A DNA stretch of 64,000 bases from Methylophilus aquaticus (GTDB lineage Bacteria > Pseudomonadota > Gammaproteobacteria > Burkholderiales > Methylophilaceae), in contig NZ_JAVCAP010000013.1 in the NCBI RefSeq assembly GCF_030769565.1, positions 27,893 through 91,892 of the forward strand, in the 5' to 3' direction. Of the stretch, positions 9,250 to 18,519 are shown piece by piece (within the stretch, counting starts at the first letter, position 1; each line of letters starts with the position of its first letter). A model generated the notes under the pieces. The model had not been told where the DNA came from. It saw only the letters and a list, made by a program, of their open reading frames with translations, and ran no database searches. Both the position numbers and the translations under genes were made by a program.

Positions 9250-9565
9250 GCCGGGTTCTGTATCCACTTGCGTGGCGACAGTCATTCATCTAGGCGTGTA
9301 ATTGCTCACACGCTCAAGCTATCTACCCGCTGGCAGCGCGAGCCACGCCTTATGTCTTGCGACAAATGCCAGCCTATTTGATATTGCTGCGAATGGAGGT
9401 TACCGCGTTTCACCGTAACTTAATACGCTCGTCTCTGTGGCCCTATTCCTCACCTTATACTGTTTCCAGCTTTCAGCGTACGGCCGTTAGCCGTCATCCC
9501 GCTCTGTGCAGCCCGGACTTTCCTCCCCTTAACTTGCGCTAAGCGGCGACTGTCTGGTTGGCTTC
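9235..9565 (-). ncRNA. rnpB: RNase P RNA (class A)
   Basis: The catalytic RNA of RNase P, which trims the 5' ends of tRNA precursors. On the minus strand it begins GAAGCCAACCAGACAGTCGC and ends GGCTTACCGGTTGGCTTC, so the two ends pair as helix P1. The near-universal stretch GGAGGAAAGTCCGGGCT is present around 9515-9535. The length of about 331 nt is normal for proteobacterial class A RNA. The ends are set from P1 pairing and may be off by a few bases. A T-run follows the 3' end inside the glutaredoxin coding region. Confidence 0.95.
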
Positions 9566-9574
9566 ACTTGTATT

Positions 9575-9603
9575 TTACCACGGTCGCATTGAGACCCTAT
9601 AAT
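9575..9603 (+). promoter_or_regulatory. Candidate promoter of ung
   Basis: A perfect -10 TATAAT lies at 9598-9603, with TTACCA 17 bp upstream as a -35 (four of six consensus positions). It is about 30 bp in front of the ung start. The rnpB promoter must lie in the same short gap on the other strand, so the two may compete. Confidence 0.5.
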
Positions 9604-9632
9604 AGAGTGCAAACAATCACGCATTAGCTACC

Positions 9633-10319
9633 ATGACAACACAAGAAAAAACAGGCCAATTGCACCCCTCCTGGCAAGCCCAAATAGGCGCAGAGTTTGA
9701 CAAGCCCTACATGCAGACACTCAAAGCATTCTTGCAACAGGAAAAAACTGCGGGCAAAACAATTTTCCCGCCCGGGCCACTGATTTTTAATGCATTCAAC
9801 CACACGCCTTTTGAACAGGTTCGGGTGGTGATTATTGGTCAAGACCCCTATCACGGCCTCGGGCAAGCCCACGGCCTGAGCTTTTCGGTGCCCTCCGGCG
9901 TGGCTTTACCACCTTCTTTGATGAATATCTTTAAGGAAATAGAGTCGGACTTAGGTATCCACATGAGCGGCCGTGGTGATTTGACTCCGTGGGCGGACCA
10001 GGGCGTGCTATTACTCAACGCCACGTTGACCGTGCAAATGGCCAATGCGGGCTCCCATCAAAACCGCGGCTGGGAACAGTTTACAGATGCAGCCATTACG
10101 GCCTTGAACCACCATCGCGAAGGCTTGGTGTTTGTATTGTGGGGAAGTTATGCGCAAAAAAAAGGGGCTGTGATCGACCCAAGCAAACATCTGATTCTAA
10201 AATCAGTGCATCCATCACCTTTATCGGCGCATCGCGGCTTTTTTGGCAATCACCAGTTTTCGCAGATTAACCAATATTTGATTAAAAAAGGGCAAACACC
10301 CGTCCACTGGCAAATTTAA
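9633..10319 (+). CDS. ung: Uracil-DNA glycosylase (family 1)
   Basis: Ung removes uracil from DNA to start base-excision repair. The water-activating loop GQDPYHG (Asp near residue 71) and the minor-groove loop [13 protein letters not shown] (His near 195) are intact, and the 228-residue length is normal. LLLNATLTV, the family segment holding the uracil-recognition Asn, is near residue 125. The gene ends 4 bp into the convergent pyrC, so the two stop regions overlap and leave no room for a separate terminator. Confidence 0.97.
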   Translation: MTTQEKTGQLHPSWQAQIGAEFDKPYMQTLKAFLQQEKTAGKTIFPPGPLIFNAFNHTPFEQVRVVIIGQDPYHGLGQAHGLSFSVPSGVALPPSLMNIFKEIESDLGIHMSGRGDLTPWADQGVLLLNATLTVQMANAGSHQNRGWEQFTDAAITALNHHREGLVFVLWGSYAQKKGAVIDPSKHLILKSVHPSPLSAHRGFFGNHQFSQINQYLIKKGQTPVHWQI

Positions 10320-11350
10320 GCCAGCTTCCAAGTGACCTCTTGCCCGGCCCGCAAAGGTACCAGCACATCACCTGCAAACGGAATAGTTTCTGGCACCTGC
10401 CAGCTTTGTTTGCGCAGGGTGACTTTTTCTGTATTACGCGGCAAGTTGTAGAAATCCGGCCCATAAAAACTGGCAAATGCCTCCAGCTGATCGAGCGCCC
10501 CGGCCTCTTCAAAAGCCTCGGCATAGAGCTCAATCGCAGCATGCGCGGTATACATGCCGGCACAACCACAACTGGCTTCTTTGGCCGACTTTGGATGCGG
10601 CGCACTGTCCGTGCCCAGAAAAAACTTGCCTGACCCGGAGATTGCCGCTTGCACCAGTGCCTGTCTGTGCGTTTCACGTTTAAGCACAGGCAAACAATAG
10701 TGATGTGGACGGATGCCTCCAGTGAACATGGCGTTACGGTTCATCAGCAGGTGGTGAGCAGTGATGGTGGCGGCCAGCGTGTCCGGGCCTGAAGCAACAA
10801 ACTCGACAGCCTCTTGTGTGGTGATATGTTCAAACACGACTTTCAAGCCAGGAAAATCTTTAAGTAACGGCTGCAAATGCCGCTCGATAAATACCTTTTC
10901 GCGATCAAATACATCCACATCGCCGTCGGTCACTTCACCATGAATCAGCAAGGGCATGCCCTGCTTTTCCATCTCGGCCAATACATGCGCGCACTTGGCG
11001 AGGCTGGTGACGCCAGAATCGCTGTTCGTAGTGGCTCCCGCAGGATACAGTTTTACCGCGTGTACCACACCGCTTTGGCGCGCACGCACGATCTCGCCTG
11101 CAGCCATGTTATCGGTCAGGTACAAGGTCATTAAGGGTTCAAAACCAGCCCCGGCAGGCAGTGCCTGCCGGATGTGATGGTAGTACGCTAGCGCAGCCTC
11201 AGCAGTGGTCACCGGTGGACGCAGGTTAGGCATGACAATGGCCCGTGCAAACTGTCTGGCGGTATCTGGCAGCACTGCTTTCAGCGTTTCGCCGTCACGC
11301 AAATGCAAATGCCAGTCATCGGGGCGAATAATGGAGAGTTCTGTGGTCAT
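10316..11350 (-). CDS. pyrC: Dihydroorotase (PyrC, class II)
   Basis: PyrC closes carbamoyl-aspartate to dihydroorotate in pyrimidine synthesis. The zinc-binding HLHLRD motif is at residues 14-19, the carbamylated lysine lies in AVKLYPAG near residue 98, and [13 protein letters not shown] near 250 carries the catalytic Asp of the E. coli-type enzyme. The 344-residue length fits that class. It lies 18 bp after rsmI on the same strand, so the two may be cotranscribed. Confidence 0.97.
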   Translation of the reverse strand: MTTELSIIRPDDWHLHLRDGETLKAVLPDTARQFARAIVMPNLRPPVTTAEAALAYYHHIRQALPAGAGFEPLMTLYLTDNMAAGEIVRARQSGVVHAVKLYPAGATTNSDSGVTSLAKCAHVLAEMEKQGMPLLIHGEVTDGDVDVFDREKVFIERHLQPLLKDFPGLKVVFEHITTQEAVEFVASGPDTLAATITAHHLLMNRNAMFTGGIRPHHYCLPVLKRETHRQALVQAAISGSGKFFLGTDSAPHPKSAKEASCGCAGMYTAHAAIELYAEAFEEAGALDQLEAFASFYGPDFYNLPRNTEKVTLRKQSWQVPETIPFAGDVLVPLRAGQEVTWKLA

Positions 11351-11368
11351 AAGAGTCTTTTTTCAAAT

Positions 11369-12232
11369 TCAATCTTGTTTTAAAGAATCACCAGATTTAA
11401 TTGCCAGCGCAGCTTCATAGAGTTCGTTTTTTTTGTGCCCGGTAATATCGGTAGCCAGTGACACAGCCTGTTTAAGCGGCAATTCCTGCAACAACCGCTG
11501 CAATATCCGTAACGCACCTGCTTCCAAGCCCACTTGCTTTTGTACGACAGGTGGATGAATCAACACCACAAACTCACCACGCTGCTGATTTAAATCCGAT
11601 TGCAACCAGTCTACTGCATCGACCAAGAGGCAGGTGTGTATGGTCTCGAATGTCTTGGTCAACTCACGGGCAATCGTGACCTGCCGGACAGCATCAAGCA
11701 CCATTTGCATATCCGCCATGCACTCCACAATACGATGCGGCGCCTCATAAAGGACAACGGTGCCTGCCAGCAATTTAAGCTGTTCAAGCCGTTTGCGACG
11801 CTGCGCCCCGCTCGCTGGTAGAAAACCTTCAAACCAAAACCCCGGCTGCACAATACCGGCTGCAGATAAAGCCGTAATCACTGCACTTGCCCCAGGCACT
11901 GGCACCACAATCAACCCAGCTTCACGCACGGCCTGCACCACCACAGCGCCTGGGTCACTCACCGCGGGCGTCCCGGCATCCGTAACCAAGGCAATCGAAT
12001 TACCTGCTTGCAGCCGATTTAATAAATGTTCGGCAGATTGCTGCTCATTATGCTCATGCACAGCAATCAAGGGCTTGCTGATGCCAAAATGACGCAGCAA
12101 ACCAACGGTATGCCTCGTATCCTCTGCAGCAATAGCATCGACCTGTTTCAGCGTTTCCAATGCACGCAAGGTGATATCACCGAGATTGCCGATTGGTGTA
12201 GCGACCACATATAATGTACCCATTCCATTCAT
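11369..12232 (-). CDS. rsmI: 16S rRNA (cytidine1402-2'-O)-methyltransferase RsmI
   Basis: RsmI methylates the ribose of C1402, the base that RsmH modifies at N4. The SAM-dependent tetrapyrrole-methylase fold is shown by LYVVATPIGNLGDITLRAL at the start, EDTRHT near 37, VTDAGTPAVSDPG near 82 and the GASAV/ALSAAG segment near 115. The 287-residue length is normal. A second ATG three codons in (12223) is an alternative start. It is divergent from yraN, and the rsmI-yraN-dolP neighbourhood is also seen in E. coli. Confidence 0.95.
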   Translation of the reverse strand: MNGMGTLYVVATPIGNLGDITLRALETLKQVDAIAAEDTRHTVGLLRHFGISKPLIAVHEHNEQQSAEHLLNRLQAGNSIALVTDAGTPAVSDPGAVVVQAVREAGLIVVPVPGASAVITALSAAGIVQPGFWFEGFLPASGAQRRKRLEQLKLLAGTVVLYEAPHRIVECMADMQMVLDAVRQVTIARELTKTFETIHTCLLVDAVDWLQSDLNQQRGEFVVLIHPPVVQKQVGLEAGALRILQRLLQELPLKQAVSLATDITGHKKNELYEAALAIKSGDSLKQD

Positions 12233-12317
12233 ACGGGCATTTTAAGGTATCAGGGCAAATTCACTAAGCACTATTAGCCCGCATACGCTGATAAACAACA
12301 CAACATGCACCTTGCCC

Positions 12318-12674
12318 ATGAAACTCAACAAGAATAACAAAGGGCTGGCTGCCGAAGCCGCAGCTGTTGTTTTTTTAAAGCAACAAGGCATGGAACTGCT
12401 TACGCAAAACTACAGTTGCCGCTTTGGTGAAATTGACCTGATTATGCGCGACAAGCGTACGCTGGTATTTGTTGAGGTCAGGTTACGCAGCAATCCACAC
12501 TTCACCAGTGCGGCAGAAAGCATCCATCACCACAAACAGCAAAAACTGATCCGCGCTGCGCAACATTACTTACAAACACACGCGCCCGATACAGCTTGCC
12601 GCTTTGATGTGGTGCTGTTTCATGACACACAGATGCGTGCACCCGATTGGATTCGTAATGCAATCGACACATAA
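12318..12674 (+). CDS. yraN: YraN family (UPF0102) endonuclease-like protein
   Basis: A small protein of the UPF0102 family with a restriction-endonuclease-like fold. The motif GEIDLIMRD followed by FVEVRLRS reproduces the E...D...ExK-type core, although the usual lysine of EVK is arginine here. The biological role is not settled. I choose ATG 12318 (118 residues, MKLNKNNKGLAAE); the frame also opens with a TTG two codons earlier. It sits between the divergent rsmI and dolP, the position it holds in enterobacteria. Confidence 0.9.
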   Translation: MKLNKNNKGLAAEAAAVVFLKQQGMELLTQNYSCRFGEIDLIMRDKRTLVFVEVRLRSNPHFTSAAESIHHHKQQKLIRAAQHYLQTHAPDTACRFDVVLFHDTQMRAPDWIRNAIDT

Positions 12675-12780
12675 AAGGCGTAGAATTTTAATTGTTATTG
12701 ATTGTCACACTGATGAACTGCTAAATATGCAGTTTTGCACTTTTCTCGCACATTCAATCTTCTAATGCTTAGGAAACTCC

Positions 12781-13350
12781 ATGATTAAGAACTTTTCCGC
12801 CATCACCCTATTACTGTTAAGTACTCAGTTAGCAGGCTGCTTTCCTGCCGTTGTGGGCGGCGCCACTGCGGGCGGCATCATGGCCGCTGACCGCCGCACT
12901 TCAGGTATTTTCGTAGAAGACCAAGGCATTGAACTCAAAGTCAGTAAACGCTTGCTAAGCTATATGGATAACGCAGCGCATGTGAATGTCACCAGCTACA
13001 ACCGCGTCGTCCTACTCACTGGTGAAGTACCATCTGAAGCTCAGCGAACTGAAGCAGAAAATCTGTCTCGCGAAATCACCAATGTACGAGAAATCCATAA
13101 TGCACTCGTTGTAGGTGCAGCTTCTTCCATCGGCGACCGCAGCAATGACGCCTACACAACTACCAAAGTCAAAACTCGCTTCATCAGTGAGAATCTGTTC
13201 CCAGCCAACATTGTCAAGGTAGTGACCGAAGCGAACACCGTCTACCTGATGGGGATCGTCTCAGAAAAAGAAGCCAACGACGCCGTTGAAATCGCCAGAA
13301 ATACAGAAGGCGTGAGCAAGGTTGTCAAAGTATTCGAATACATTAAATAA
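12781..13350 (+). CDS. dolP: BON-domain outer-membrane lipoprotein (DolP/YraP-like)
   Basis: DolP proteins bind anionic phospholipids at the outer membrane and division site and help keep the envelope intact. The N-terminus is a lipoprotein signal (LLLSTQLAGC lipobox, Cys20), and two BON domains follow (about residues 48-115 and 122-189). The segment TVYLMGIVSEKEANDAVEIAR is the typical second BON motif. Position downstream of yraN supports the name. The diaA gene that lies between them in E. coli is absent here. A Shine-Dalgarno-like AGGAAAC precedes the ATG. Confidence 0.88.
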   Translation: MIKNFSAITLLLLSTQLAGCFPAVVGGATAGGIMAADRRTSGIFVEDQGIELKVSKRLLSYMDNAAHVNVTSYNRVVLLTGEVPSEAQRTEAENLSREITNVREIHNALVVGAASSIGDRSNDAYTTTKVKTRFISENLFPANIVKVVTEANTVYLMGIVSEKEANDAVEIARNTEGVSKVVKVFEYIK

Positions 13351-13373
13351 TAAAAGAAACGTTAGGAAACTTA

Positions 13374-13661
13374 ATGGAAAATCAGGAAATTATTATTCAA
13401 GGCATCACTCTGACAGGCAAACAATTCCGTCCGAGTGACTGGGTTGACCGTATGTGCAGCACTTACGCCACCTTTGGCGATGATAAAAAACTTCGCTACT
13501 CGCCTTATTTGAAACCAAAGCTGGTGAATAATGTTCGCAGCTTGTCAGTAGATATGAAACTGAAAGAGGTCAATCCAGAAGGGTTTGAACAGCTGATACA
13601 ATTTGCCAAAGAAAACCAGCTCAGCGTGATCAACACGGCGGGCGAGGCAGTGACAATTTAG
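13374..13661 (+). CDS. DUF3579 family protein
   Basis: A 95-residue soluble protein. The N-terminal ...IIQGITLTGKQFRPSDWVDRMC and the central LRYSPYLKP match my memory of the DUF3579 family, common in betaproteobacteria and of unknown function. It lies 23 bp after dolP with its own AGGAAAC ribosome site, so it is probably in the same transcript. No catalytic motif or membrane segment is visible. Confidence 0.75.
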   Translation: MENQEIIIQGITLTGKQFRPSDWVDRMCSTYATFGDDKKLRYSPYLKPKLVNNVRSLSVDMKLKEVNPEGFEQLIQFAKENQLSVINTAGEAVTI

Positions 13662-13704
13662 GATAGCGCCAATTATTTACTGAAGTTCACCTGATCACGC
13701 CCTG

Positions 13705-14202
13705 TCACGGCACTTTGAGCAACTGTTCTAACAGCTGTTTACTTATGGTGCCGTGCCTTATCAGGTATAAATTGCCATCGGGCTTATAAATGTAGGTTGT
13801 AGGCAAGACTGCCTGCCGTAAAACTTGCTTAGGTTGCGCCTCACCTAGCACAATCGGATAAGAAACCAGCATATCATCAACATAGCGCTTAACTGATTTC
13901 TCCGTATCATACTGTACAGCCACGCCAATCACCATTACCTTATGGTGCAAATGGGCATCATAAAACGCTACTAACTCAGGCATTTCCTCAAGACAAGGTG
14001 GGCACCAGGGCGCCCAATAGTTCACCACCACCCATCGCCCCTTGTACTGAGACAAAGTGTGCGTATTGCCGACCATATCCTGCAAAACCCATGCCGTCTC
14101 GGACTGAGCGGCCGCAGTACCCGCCAGCAAGATCACAAGCAGTACTGCCAACCCAACACGGATGCAAGTATTGATAGTTATTATGTAACGACAAAACACC
14201 AT
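13705..14202 (-). CDS. Periplasmic TlpA-like thiol:disulfide oxidoreductase
   Basis: A thioredoxin-fold protein with an N-terminal signal or anchor (GLAVLLVILLAGTAAAQS) and the TlpA/ResA motif WAPWCPPC, with cysteines at residues 67 and 70 counted from the ATG at 14202. PTTYIYKPDG supplies the cis-proline loop. Such proteins reduce apocytochrome or other exported cysteines. The frame opens further upstream at 14247, but those residues are not signal-like, so I use the inner ATG. Relevant clients in this window would be the XoxG cytochromes, but that link is inference. Confidence 0.82.
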   Translation of the reverse strand: MVFCRYIITINTCIRVGLAVLLVILLAGTAAAQSETAWVLQDMVGNTHTLSQYKGRWVVVNYWAPWCPPCLEEMPELVAFYDAHLHHKVMVIGVAVQYDTEKSVKRYVDDMLVSYPIVLGEAQPKQVLRQAVLPTTYIYKPDGNLYLIRHGTISKQLLEQLLKVP

Positions 14203-14258
14203 GAACAGATTGTACAAAGAATTGGCGCGACAAGGCACATGATTCATTTAAAAATGAC

Positions 14259-14288
14259 TTGATTATGCCCGAATTCTATTGTTATACT
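14259..14288 (+). promoter_or_regulatory. Candidate promoter of trxA
   Basis: TTGATT (14259-14264), an 18-bp spacer and TATACT (14283-14288) form a good sigma70-like promoter facing trxA. It implies a 5' untranslated leader of about 115 nt. Confidence 0.55.
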
Positions 14289-14411
14289 TTCCAAAGTCTT
14301 AAATTAATACGTGCACACGTACCGCAAACAAGTCATACAGTTCTGGAATTTTTTCAATTGATATCCAGTCTATTCTTACTTTAGACCCATCACCATTCTT
14401 AAGAGGCAACA

Positions 14412-14738
14412 ATGAGCGACAACATTACCCATTTAAGCGACGCCAGCTTTGAACAGGAAGTCTTGCAATCTACGATTCCGGTATTGGTTGACTACTGGGC
14501 TGAATGGTGTGGTCCTTGCAAAATGATTGCCCCGATTCTGGATGACATCAGCAAAGAGTATGCCGGTCGCCTGAAAGTGGCCAAGCTCAACATCGATGAT
14601 AACCAGAACACGCCTCCTAAATATGGTATCCGCGGCATTCCAACCCTAATGCTGTTCAAAAACGGCAATGTGGAAGCCACCAAAGTGGGCGCACTGTCCA
14701 AGTCTCAACTCAGCGCATTCATTGACAGCAATATTTAA
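14412..14738 (+). CDS. trxA: Thioredoxin 1
   Basis: The 108-residue cytoplasmic disulfide reductase. The active site WCGPCK has cysteines at 33 and 36, with [16 protein letters not shown] and the cis-proline loop [12 protein letters not shown] typical of E. coli-type TrxA. An AAGAGGCAAC ribosome site precedes the ATG. It is followed by rho, the gene order seen in many proteobacteria. Confidence 0.97.
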   Translation: MSDNITHLSDASFEQEVLQSTIPVLVDYWAEWCGPCKMIAPILDDISKEYAGRLKVAKLNIDDNQNTPPKYGIRGIPTLMLFKNGNVEATKVGALSKSQLSAFIDSNI

Positions 14739-14748
14739 GTAAACTCCA

Positions 14749-14784
14749 CCCGGTTTCAAACAACGTCGAAACCGGGCTTCTCTT
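14749..14784 (+). terminator. Hairpin between trxA and rho
   Basis: CCCGGTTTC (14749-14757) pairs with GAAACCGGG (14768-14776) around a 10-nt loop, followed by a pyrimidine-rich CTTCTCTTCC instead of a clean T-run. It may be a weak terminator or part of the rho leader, which is known to be self-regulated in E. coli. Confidence 0.55.
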
Positions 14785-14820
14785 CCAATCTCTAAAGCCT
14801 CTCCATCTAGCGAGTCACTC

Positions 14821-16080
14821 ATGCATTTATCTGACCTCAAACACCTGCCTGTCACCGAACTGGTAGAAATGGCTATTTCCAATGAAATAGAAAACGCCAG
14901 CCGCATGCGAAAACAGGACTTGATTTTCGCCATTCTGAAAAACAAGGCCAAAAAGGGTGACAGCATTTTTGGAGATGGCACATTGGAAGTCTTGCCTGAT
15001 GGCTTTGGCTTTTTACGGTCGCCAGATACATCTTATCTGGCCGGTCCTGATGATATTTATGTTTCGCCCTCACAAATCCGCCGCTTCAACCTGCATACCG
15101 GCGATACCATTCAGGGGGAAATTCGCACGCCCAAGGATGGTGAACGTTATTTCGCCCTGGTCAAAGTCGATAGCGTGAATGGCGAAGCCCCGGAAAACAC
15201 TAAACACAAGATTCTGTTTGAAAACCTGACACCGCTGTTCCCGACTGTGCCACTCAAGCTGGAGCGCGACATCAAAGGGGAAGAAAACACAACCAGCCGC
15301 GTGATTGACATGATTGCGCCGATTGGTAAAGGACAGCGCGCCTTGCTGGTGGCCAGCCCGAAAAGCGGTAAAACCGTGATGTTGCAGAATGTGGCACATG
15401 CCATTACTGCCAACCACCCTGACTGTATTCTGATCGTGTTACTGATTGACGAGCGCCCGGAAGAAGTGACCGAAATGACACGCTCTGTGCGCGGCGAAGT
15501 CGTGGCTTCTACCTTTGATGAACCAGCCACTCGCCATGTGCAGGTCGCCGAGATGGTGCTTGAAAAAGCCAAACGACTGGTAGAGCATAAAAAGGATGTC
15601 GTGATTCTGCTCGACTCCATCACACGTCTGGCGCGTGCTTACAACACGGTCATCCCCTCTTCAGGCAAAGTACTGACCGGTGGTGTCGATGCCAACGCCC
15701 TGCAAAAACCAAAACGTTTTTTTGGTGCGGCACGTAACGTCGAAGAAGGCGGCTCACTCACCATTATTGCCACCGCACTGGTCGATACCGGCTCACGCAT
15801 GGATGATGTAATTTACGAAGAATTCAAGGGCACCGGCAACATGGAAATCCATCTGGATAGACGTATGGCCGAGAAACGTACTTACCCGGCGATTAACGTC
15901 AATAAATCCGGCACACGCCGCGAAGAGTTGCTGCTGGAAAAAGATGTATTGCAAAAAATCTGGGTCTTGCGCAAGTTGCTATACCCGATGGACGACCTCG
16001 AAGCGATGGAATTCTTGCTGGATAAAATCAAGGCCACCAAAAATAACAACGACTTCTTCGACAGCATGCGTCGCGGTTAA
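14821..16080 (+). CDS. rho: Transcription termination factor Rho
   Basis: Rho is a hexameric RNA helicase that ends transcription. The 419-residue protein has an N-terminal helical and cold-shock RNA-binding region ([16 protein letters not shown] near residue 55), a Walker [10 protein letters not shown] near 179, a Walker [17 protein letters not shown] near 262, and the Q/R-loop region [20 protein letters not shown] near 288. All are canonical. The gene begins 82 bp after trxA. Confidence 0.98.
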   Translation: MHLSDLKHLPVTELVEMAISNEIENASRMRKQDLIFAILKNKAKKGDSIFGDGTLEVLPDGFGFLRSPDTSYLAGPDDIYVSPSQIRRFNLHTGDTIQGEIRTPKDGERYFALVKVDSVNGEAPENTKHKILFENLTPLFPTVPLKLERDIKGEENTTSRVIDMIAPIGKGQRALLVASPKSGKTVMLQNVAHAITANHPDCILIVLLIDERPEEVTEMTRSVRGEVVASTFDEPATRHVQVAEMVLEKAKRLVEHKKDVVILLDSITRLARAYNTVIPSSGKVLTGGVDANALQKPKRFFGAARNVEEGGSLTIIATALVDTGSRMDDVIYEEFKGTGNMEIHLDRRMAEKRTYPAINVNKSGTRREELLLEKDVLQKIWVLRKLLYPMDDLEAMEFLLDKIKATKNNNDFFDSMRRG

Positions 16081-16115
16081 AATGGCCAACTTGCGGGTTT
16101 TTTACAAGCGCGCTC

Positions 16116-16144
16116 TTGTTAAAAACAAAAAATTGGTAGATAAT
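16116..16144 (+). promoter_or_regulatory. Promoter of rpmE
   Basis: TTGTTA (16116-16121), 17-bp spacer and GATAAT (16139-16144) lie 40 bp in front of the rpmE start. The fit in sequence and spacing is good. I see no rho-independent terminator between rho and this promoter. Confidence 0.65.
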
Positions 16145-16183
16145 TGCCGGTTTACTGCAACTGCTTAAGATTAGAGAGAAAGC

Positions 16184-16384
16184 ATGAAAGCTGAAATTCA
16201 CCCAAATTACGTTGAAATTAATGTCACCTGTAGCTGTGGCAACAAGTTCAAAACCCGTTCTACAAACAGCAAAGACCTGAACATTGAAGTATGTTCACAA
16301 TGCCATCCGTTCTATACTGGTAAACAGAAAATTTTAGACACTGCTGGTCGCGTTGAAAAATTCCGTCAGAAATACGGTATGTAA
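16184..16384 (+). CDS. rpmE: 50S ribosomal protein L31
   Basis: A 66-residue ribosomal protein with the four zinc-binding cysteines of the C+ form: CSC at residues 16 and 18, and CSQC at 37 and 40, followed by HPFYTGKQK. Retention of the cysteines means it acts as the zinc-replete form. A GAGAGAAAGC ribosome site precedes the ATG. Confidence 0.97.
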   Translation: MKAEIHPNYVEINVTCSCGNKFKTRSTNSKDLNIEVCSQCHPFYTGKQKILDTAGRVEKFRQKYGM

Positions 16385-16401
16385 CTGGGTGGAATACTCG
16401 A

Positions 16402-16428
16402 AAAAAGGCAGCTTGGCTGCCTTTTTTA
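16402..16428 (+). terminator. Rho-independent terminator of rpmE
   Basis: GGCAGC and GCTGCC pair around a TTG-rich loop, with A6 in front and T6 behind. The symmetric A/T flanks would let it work in both directions. Confidence 0.85.
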
Positions 16429-16503
16429 TTATGTTTCAACCACGCGCATGGTTTGCGCTAATATGTGGACTGTTCACTCTCAAGAGATTATCCAGTATTC
16501 GAC

Positions 16504-18183
16504 ATGCAGTTTTTCATTGATCACGACTGGCAAGAAAATATGGCCACCCCCCGCGCCAAAGTGGGGGAAAGGGCAAAAACGCATTTGCTCATTTTACTAT
16601 GTGCAATCTGGCTATGTGTCGGCCTGATTGGCCACTCTCCCTGGAAACCATTCGAATCTCAATCGATCAGCATTATCAAGACACTGATGGATCAGCCATT
16701 CTGGTCCATGGAAAGCTGGCAGCATGGCGCCTGGATAGCACCAACCTCTGCCGGCCACCCGAACCTGGAAACGCCGCCACTATTCTACTGGGTAGCTGCC
16801 GGATTCGCAGACTTGCTTTCACCCTGGCTCCCGGCGCATGATGCTGCCAGACTGAGCGTAGGCATCTGGATGCTGGTCACGCTGTTGATGATGGGGCTCA
16901 GTGGTCGCGAACTATGGAACCTTGGTATTGGCCGCCAAACCAATTTTATTTTTATTGGCTGCCTTGGCCTGGTAGTGAGCGCGCATACCTTAATGCCCGC
17001 AGTTGCTGCACTGACCGGCATGAGTATGGCTTTTTATGCGCTGGCGCTGGTACTACGCAAACCGTGGCGGGCGACATGGCTACTGGCAGCCGGCCTGACC
17101 ATCGCATTCCTTGCTGAAGGCGTACTGCCTGCAACAACTATCGTGATTACCACACTCAGCTTAATGCTGTTGCCAACCCTATGGAGAAATCCACCAGTAC
17201 AGCGGGCATTACTCACTGGGGTGCTACTTGCCCTGCCCTCTATCTGGTTATGGTGCGCCCTGTGCGCACACTGGGCGCCAGACTTGTGGCAAGCCTGGTG
17301 GCAATCGCAGTGGAGTATCAACCAGCCCAGCAAGCACTTTTATTTCCTGAGAACACTGGCCTGGTATGCCTGGCCTGCATTGCCATTTGCGCTGTGGGGA
17401 ATCTGGAGATTCAGACACAGCTTTTTGCACACCTACCGTTTTCAATTATGCCTGGCGTTCTTTATTGCCTCTTTTGTACTGATTGGCTTTTACAGTGACC
17501 GCAGTGAGGTGCATGCATTACCTTTACTGATCCCGCTCACCGTTCTGGCGGCTGGCAGCATCGAGACACTTAAACGTGGGGCCGCGGGCGCATTGAACTG
17601 GTTTGGGCTAATTTTATTTGGCTTGCTGATGGGTATTGCCTGGGTAGGTTGGTGGGCCATGTTGAATGGCAGTCCGGCACGGCTCTATCAGCGCCTCAGT
17701 TATTTATCAGGACTGTCTACCATCAACTTCAACCTGTTTTATGGCGCAATTGCAGTGGCCGTGACATTGATATGGCTTTCCAGTGTATTACGTTCAAAAC
17801 ACTCCAATCGCTCAAGTGCAACCAATTGGGCCATCGGCATGACCTGCGCGTGGACTGTATTTATGAGTTTGTGGCTACCGATGATAGAAGCTGCGCGCAC
17901 CTACCAGCCTATTTTTGAAGACCTGCGCAAGCATTTGCCTTCCAAATACACTTGTATTTACAGCAAGAATATCGGCGCGTCACAAATTGATTTGCTGCAT
18001 TATCATACTGGCATCCATGTGGTTCCTGCGGAGGACATGCAAATACGACATTGCGATTTGTATTTGATTGGGGATGAGCCGGGCAAGCGGCATGCTTTGC
18101 CTGGAAAGGACTGGCAACAGATTTGGGAAGGTGAGCAACGCCGCCAGACTAAAGAGTCATTCCGGCTGTTTCAACGGCAATAA
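16504..18183 (+). CDS. ArnT/PMT-like membrane glycosyltransferase
   Basis: A polytopic membrane protein of about 560 residues resembling the ArnT/dolichyl-phosphate-mannosyltransferase (GT-C) family, which moves a sugar from a polyprenyl phosphate to lipid A or protein. After the first membrane helix come PWKPFESQ and GHPNLETPPLFYW, the latter matching the family's conserved first-loop substrate region. About eleven further hydrophobic segments and a soluble C-terminal part follow. Acceptor and sugar are unknown. The start is uncertain: ATG 16504 is used, GTG 16465 and ATG 16540 are alternatives. Confidence 0.72.
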   Translation: MQFFIDHDWQENMATPRAKVGERAKTHLLILLCAIWLCVGLIGHSPWKPFESQSISIIKTLMDQPFWSMESWQHGAWIAPTSAGHPNLETPPLFYWVAAGFADLLSPWLPAHDAARLSVGIWMLVTLLMMGLSGRELWNLGIGRQTNFIFIGCLGLVVSAHTLMPAVAALTGMSMAFYALALVLRKPWRATWLLAAGLTIAFLAEGVLPATTIVITTLSLMLLPTLWRNPPVQRALLTGVLLALPSIWLWCALCAHWAPDLWQAWWQSQWSINQPSKHFYFLRTLAWYAWPALPFALWGIWRFRHSFLHTYRFQLCLAFFIASFVLIGFYSDRSEVHALPLLIPLTVLAAGSIETLKRGAAGALNWFGLILFGLLMGIAWVGWWAMLNGSPARLYQRLSYLSGLSTINFNLFYGAIAVAVTLIWLSSVLRSKHSNRSSATNWAIGMTCAWTVFMSLWLPMIEAARTYQPIFEDLRKHLPSKYTCIYSKNIGASQIDLLHYHTGIHVVPAEDMQIRHCDLYLIGDEPGKRHALPGKDWQQIWEGEQRRQTKESFRLFQRQ

Positions 18184-18255
18184 TGGCTACAGGCCCCACC
18201 TAAAAGACTACCCACCGAAAATACCAGCGACCGCCAGCAGCATTTGCCTGTCAGT

Positions 18256-18474
18256 TTAAACGCTGACATGTTGCTGAATAGCCGCAACCACTCTTGGGTG
18301 TAATCCTGCGCCCTGTTGCTGCTGCACATGTGCAACAATCGCTTTAATCATTACAGAATTCCAAAACTTTTTTAAATGGCCGGCGATTTCAAGCTTGGCG
18401 TCTTCAGCGTCTGGATTAGCTTCAAAGAAATCACCAATCTGATTAGCCATTTTTATGAGTTTTTCAATATCCAT
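18256..18474 (-). CDS. fdsD: Formate dehydrogenase delta subunit
   Basis: A 72-residue protein starting MDIEKLIKMANQIGDFF, with the FdsD/FdhD-delta family pattern KLIKMANQI...F(F)...HLKKFW. FdsD is the small extra subunit of soluble NAD-dependent molybdenum formate dehydrogenases and helps assemble the complex. I use the ATG at 18474; the frame opens five codons earlier. It is the last gene of the fds operon, 45 bp after fdhD. I see no clear terminator after it. Confidence 0.88.
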   Translation of the reverse strand: MDIEKLIKMANQIGDFFEANPDAEDAKLEIAGHLKKFWNSVMIKAIVAHVQQQQGAGLHPRVVAAIQQHVSV

Positions 18475-18519
18475 TACAAACACTTTCAATGATCTTGTAT
18501 ATATGCTGTTCAGTTCAAG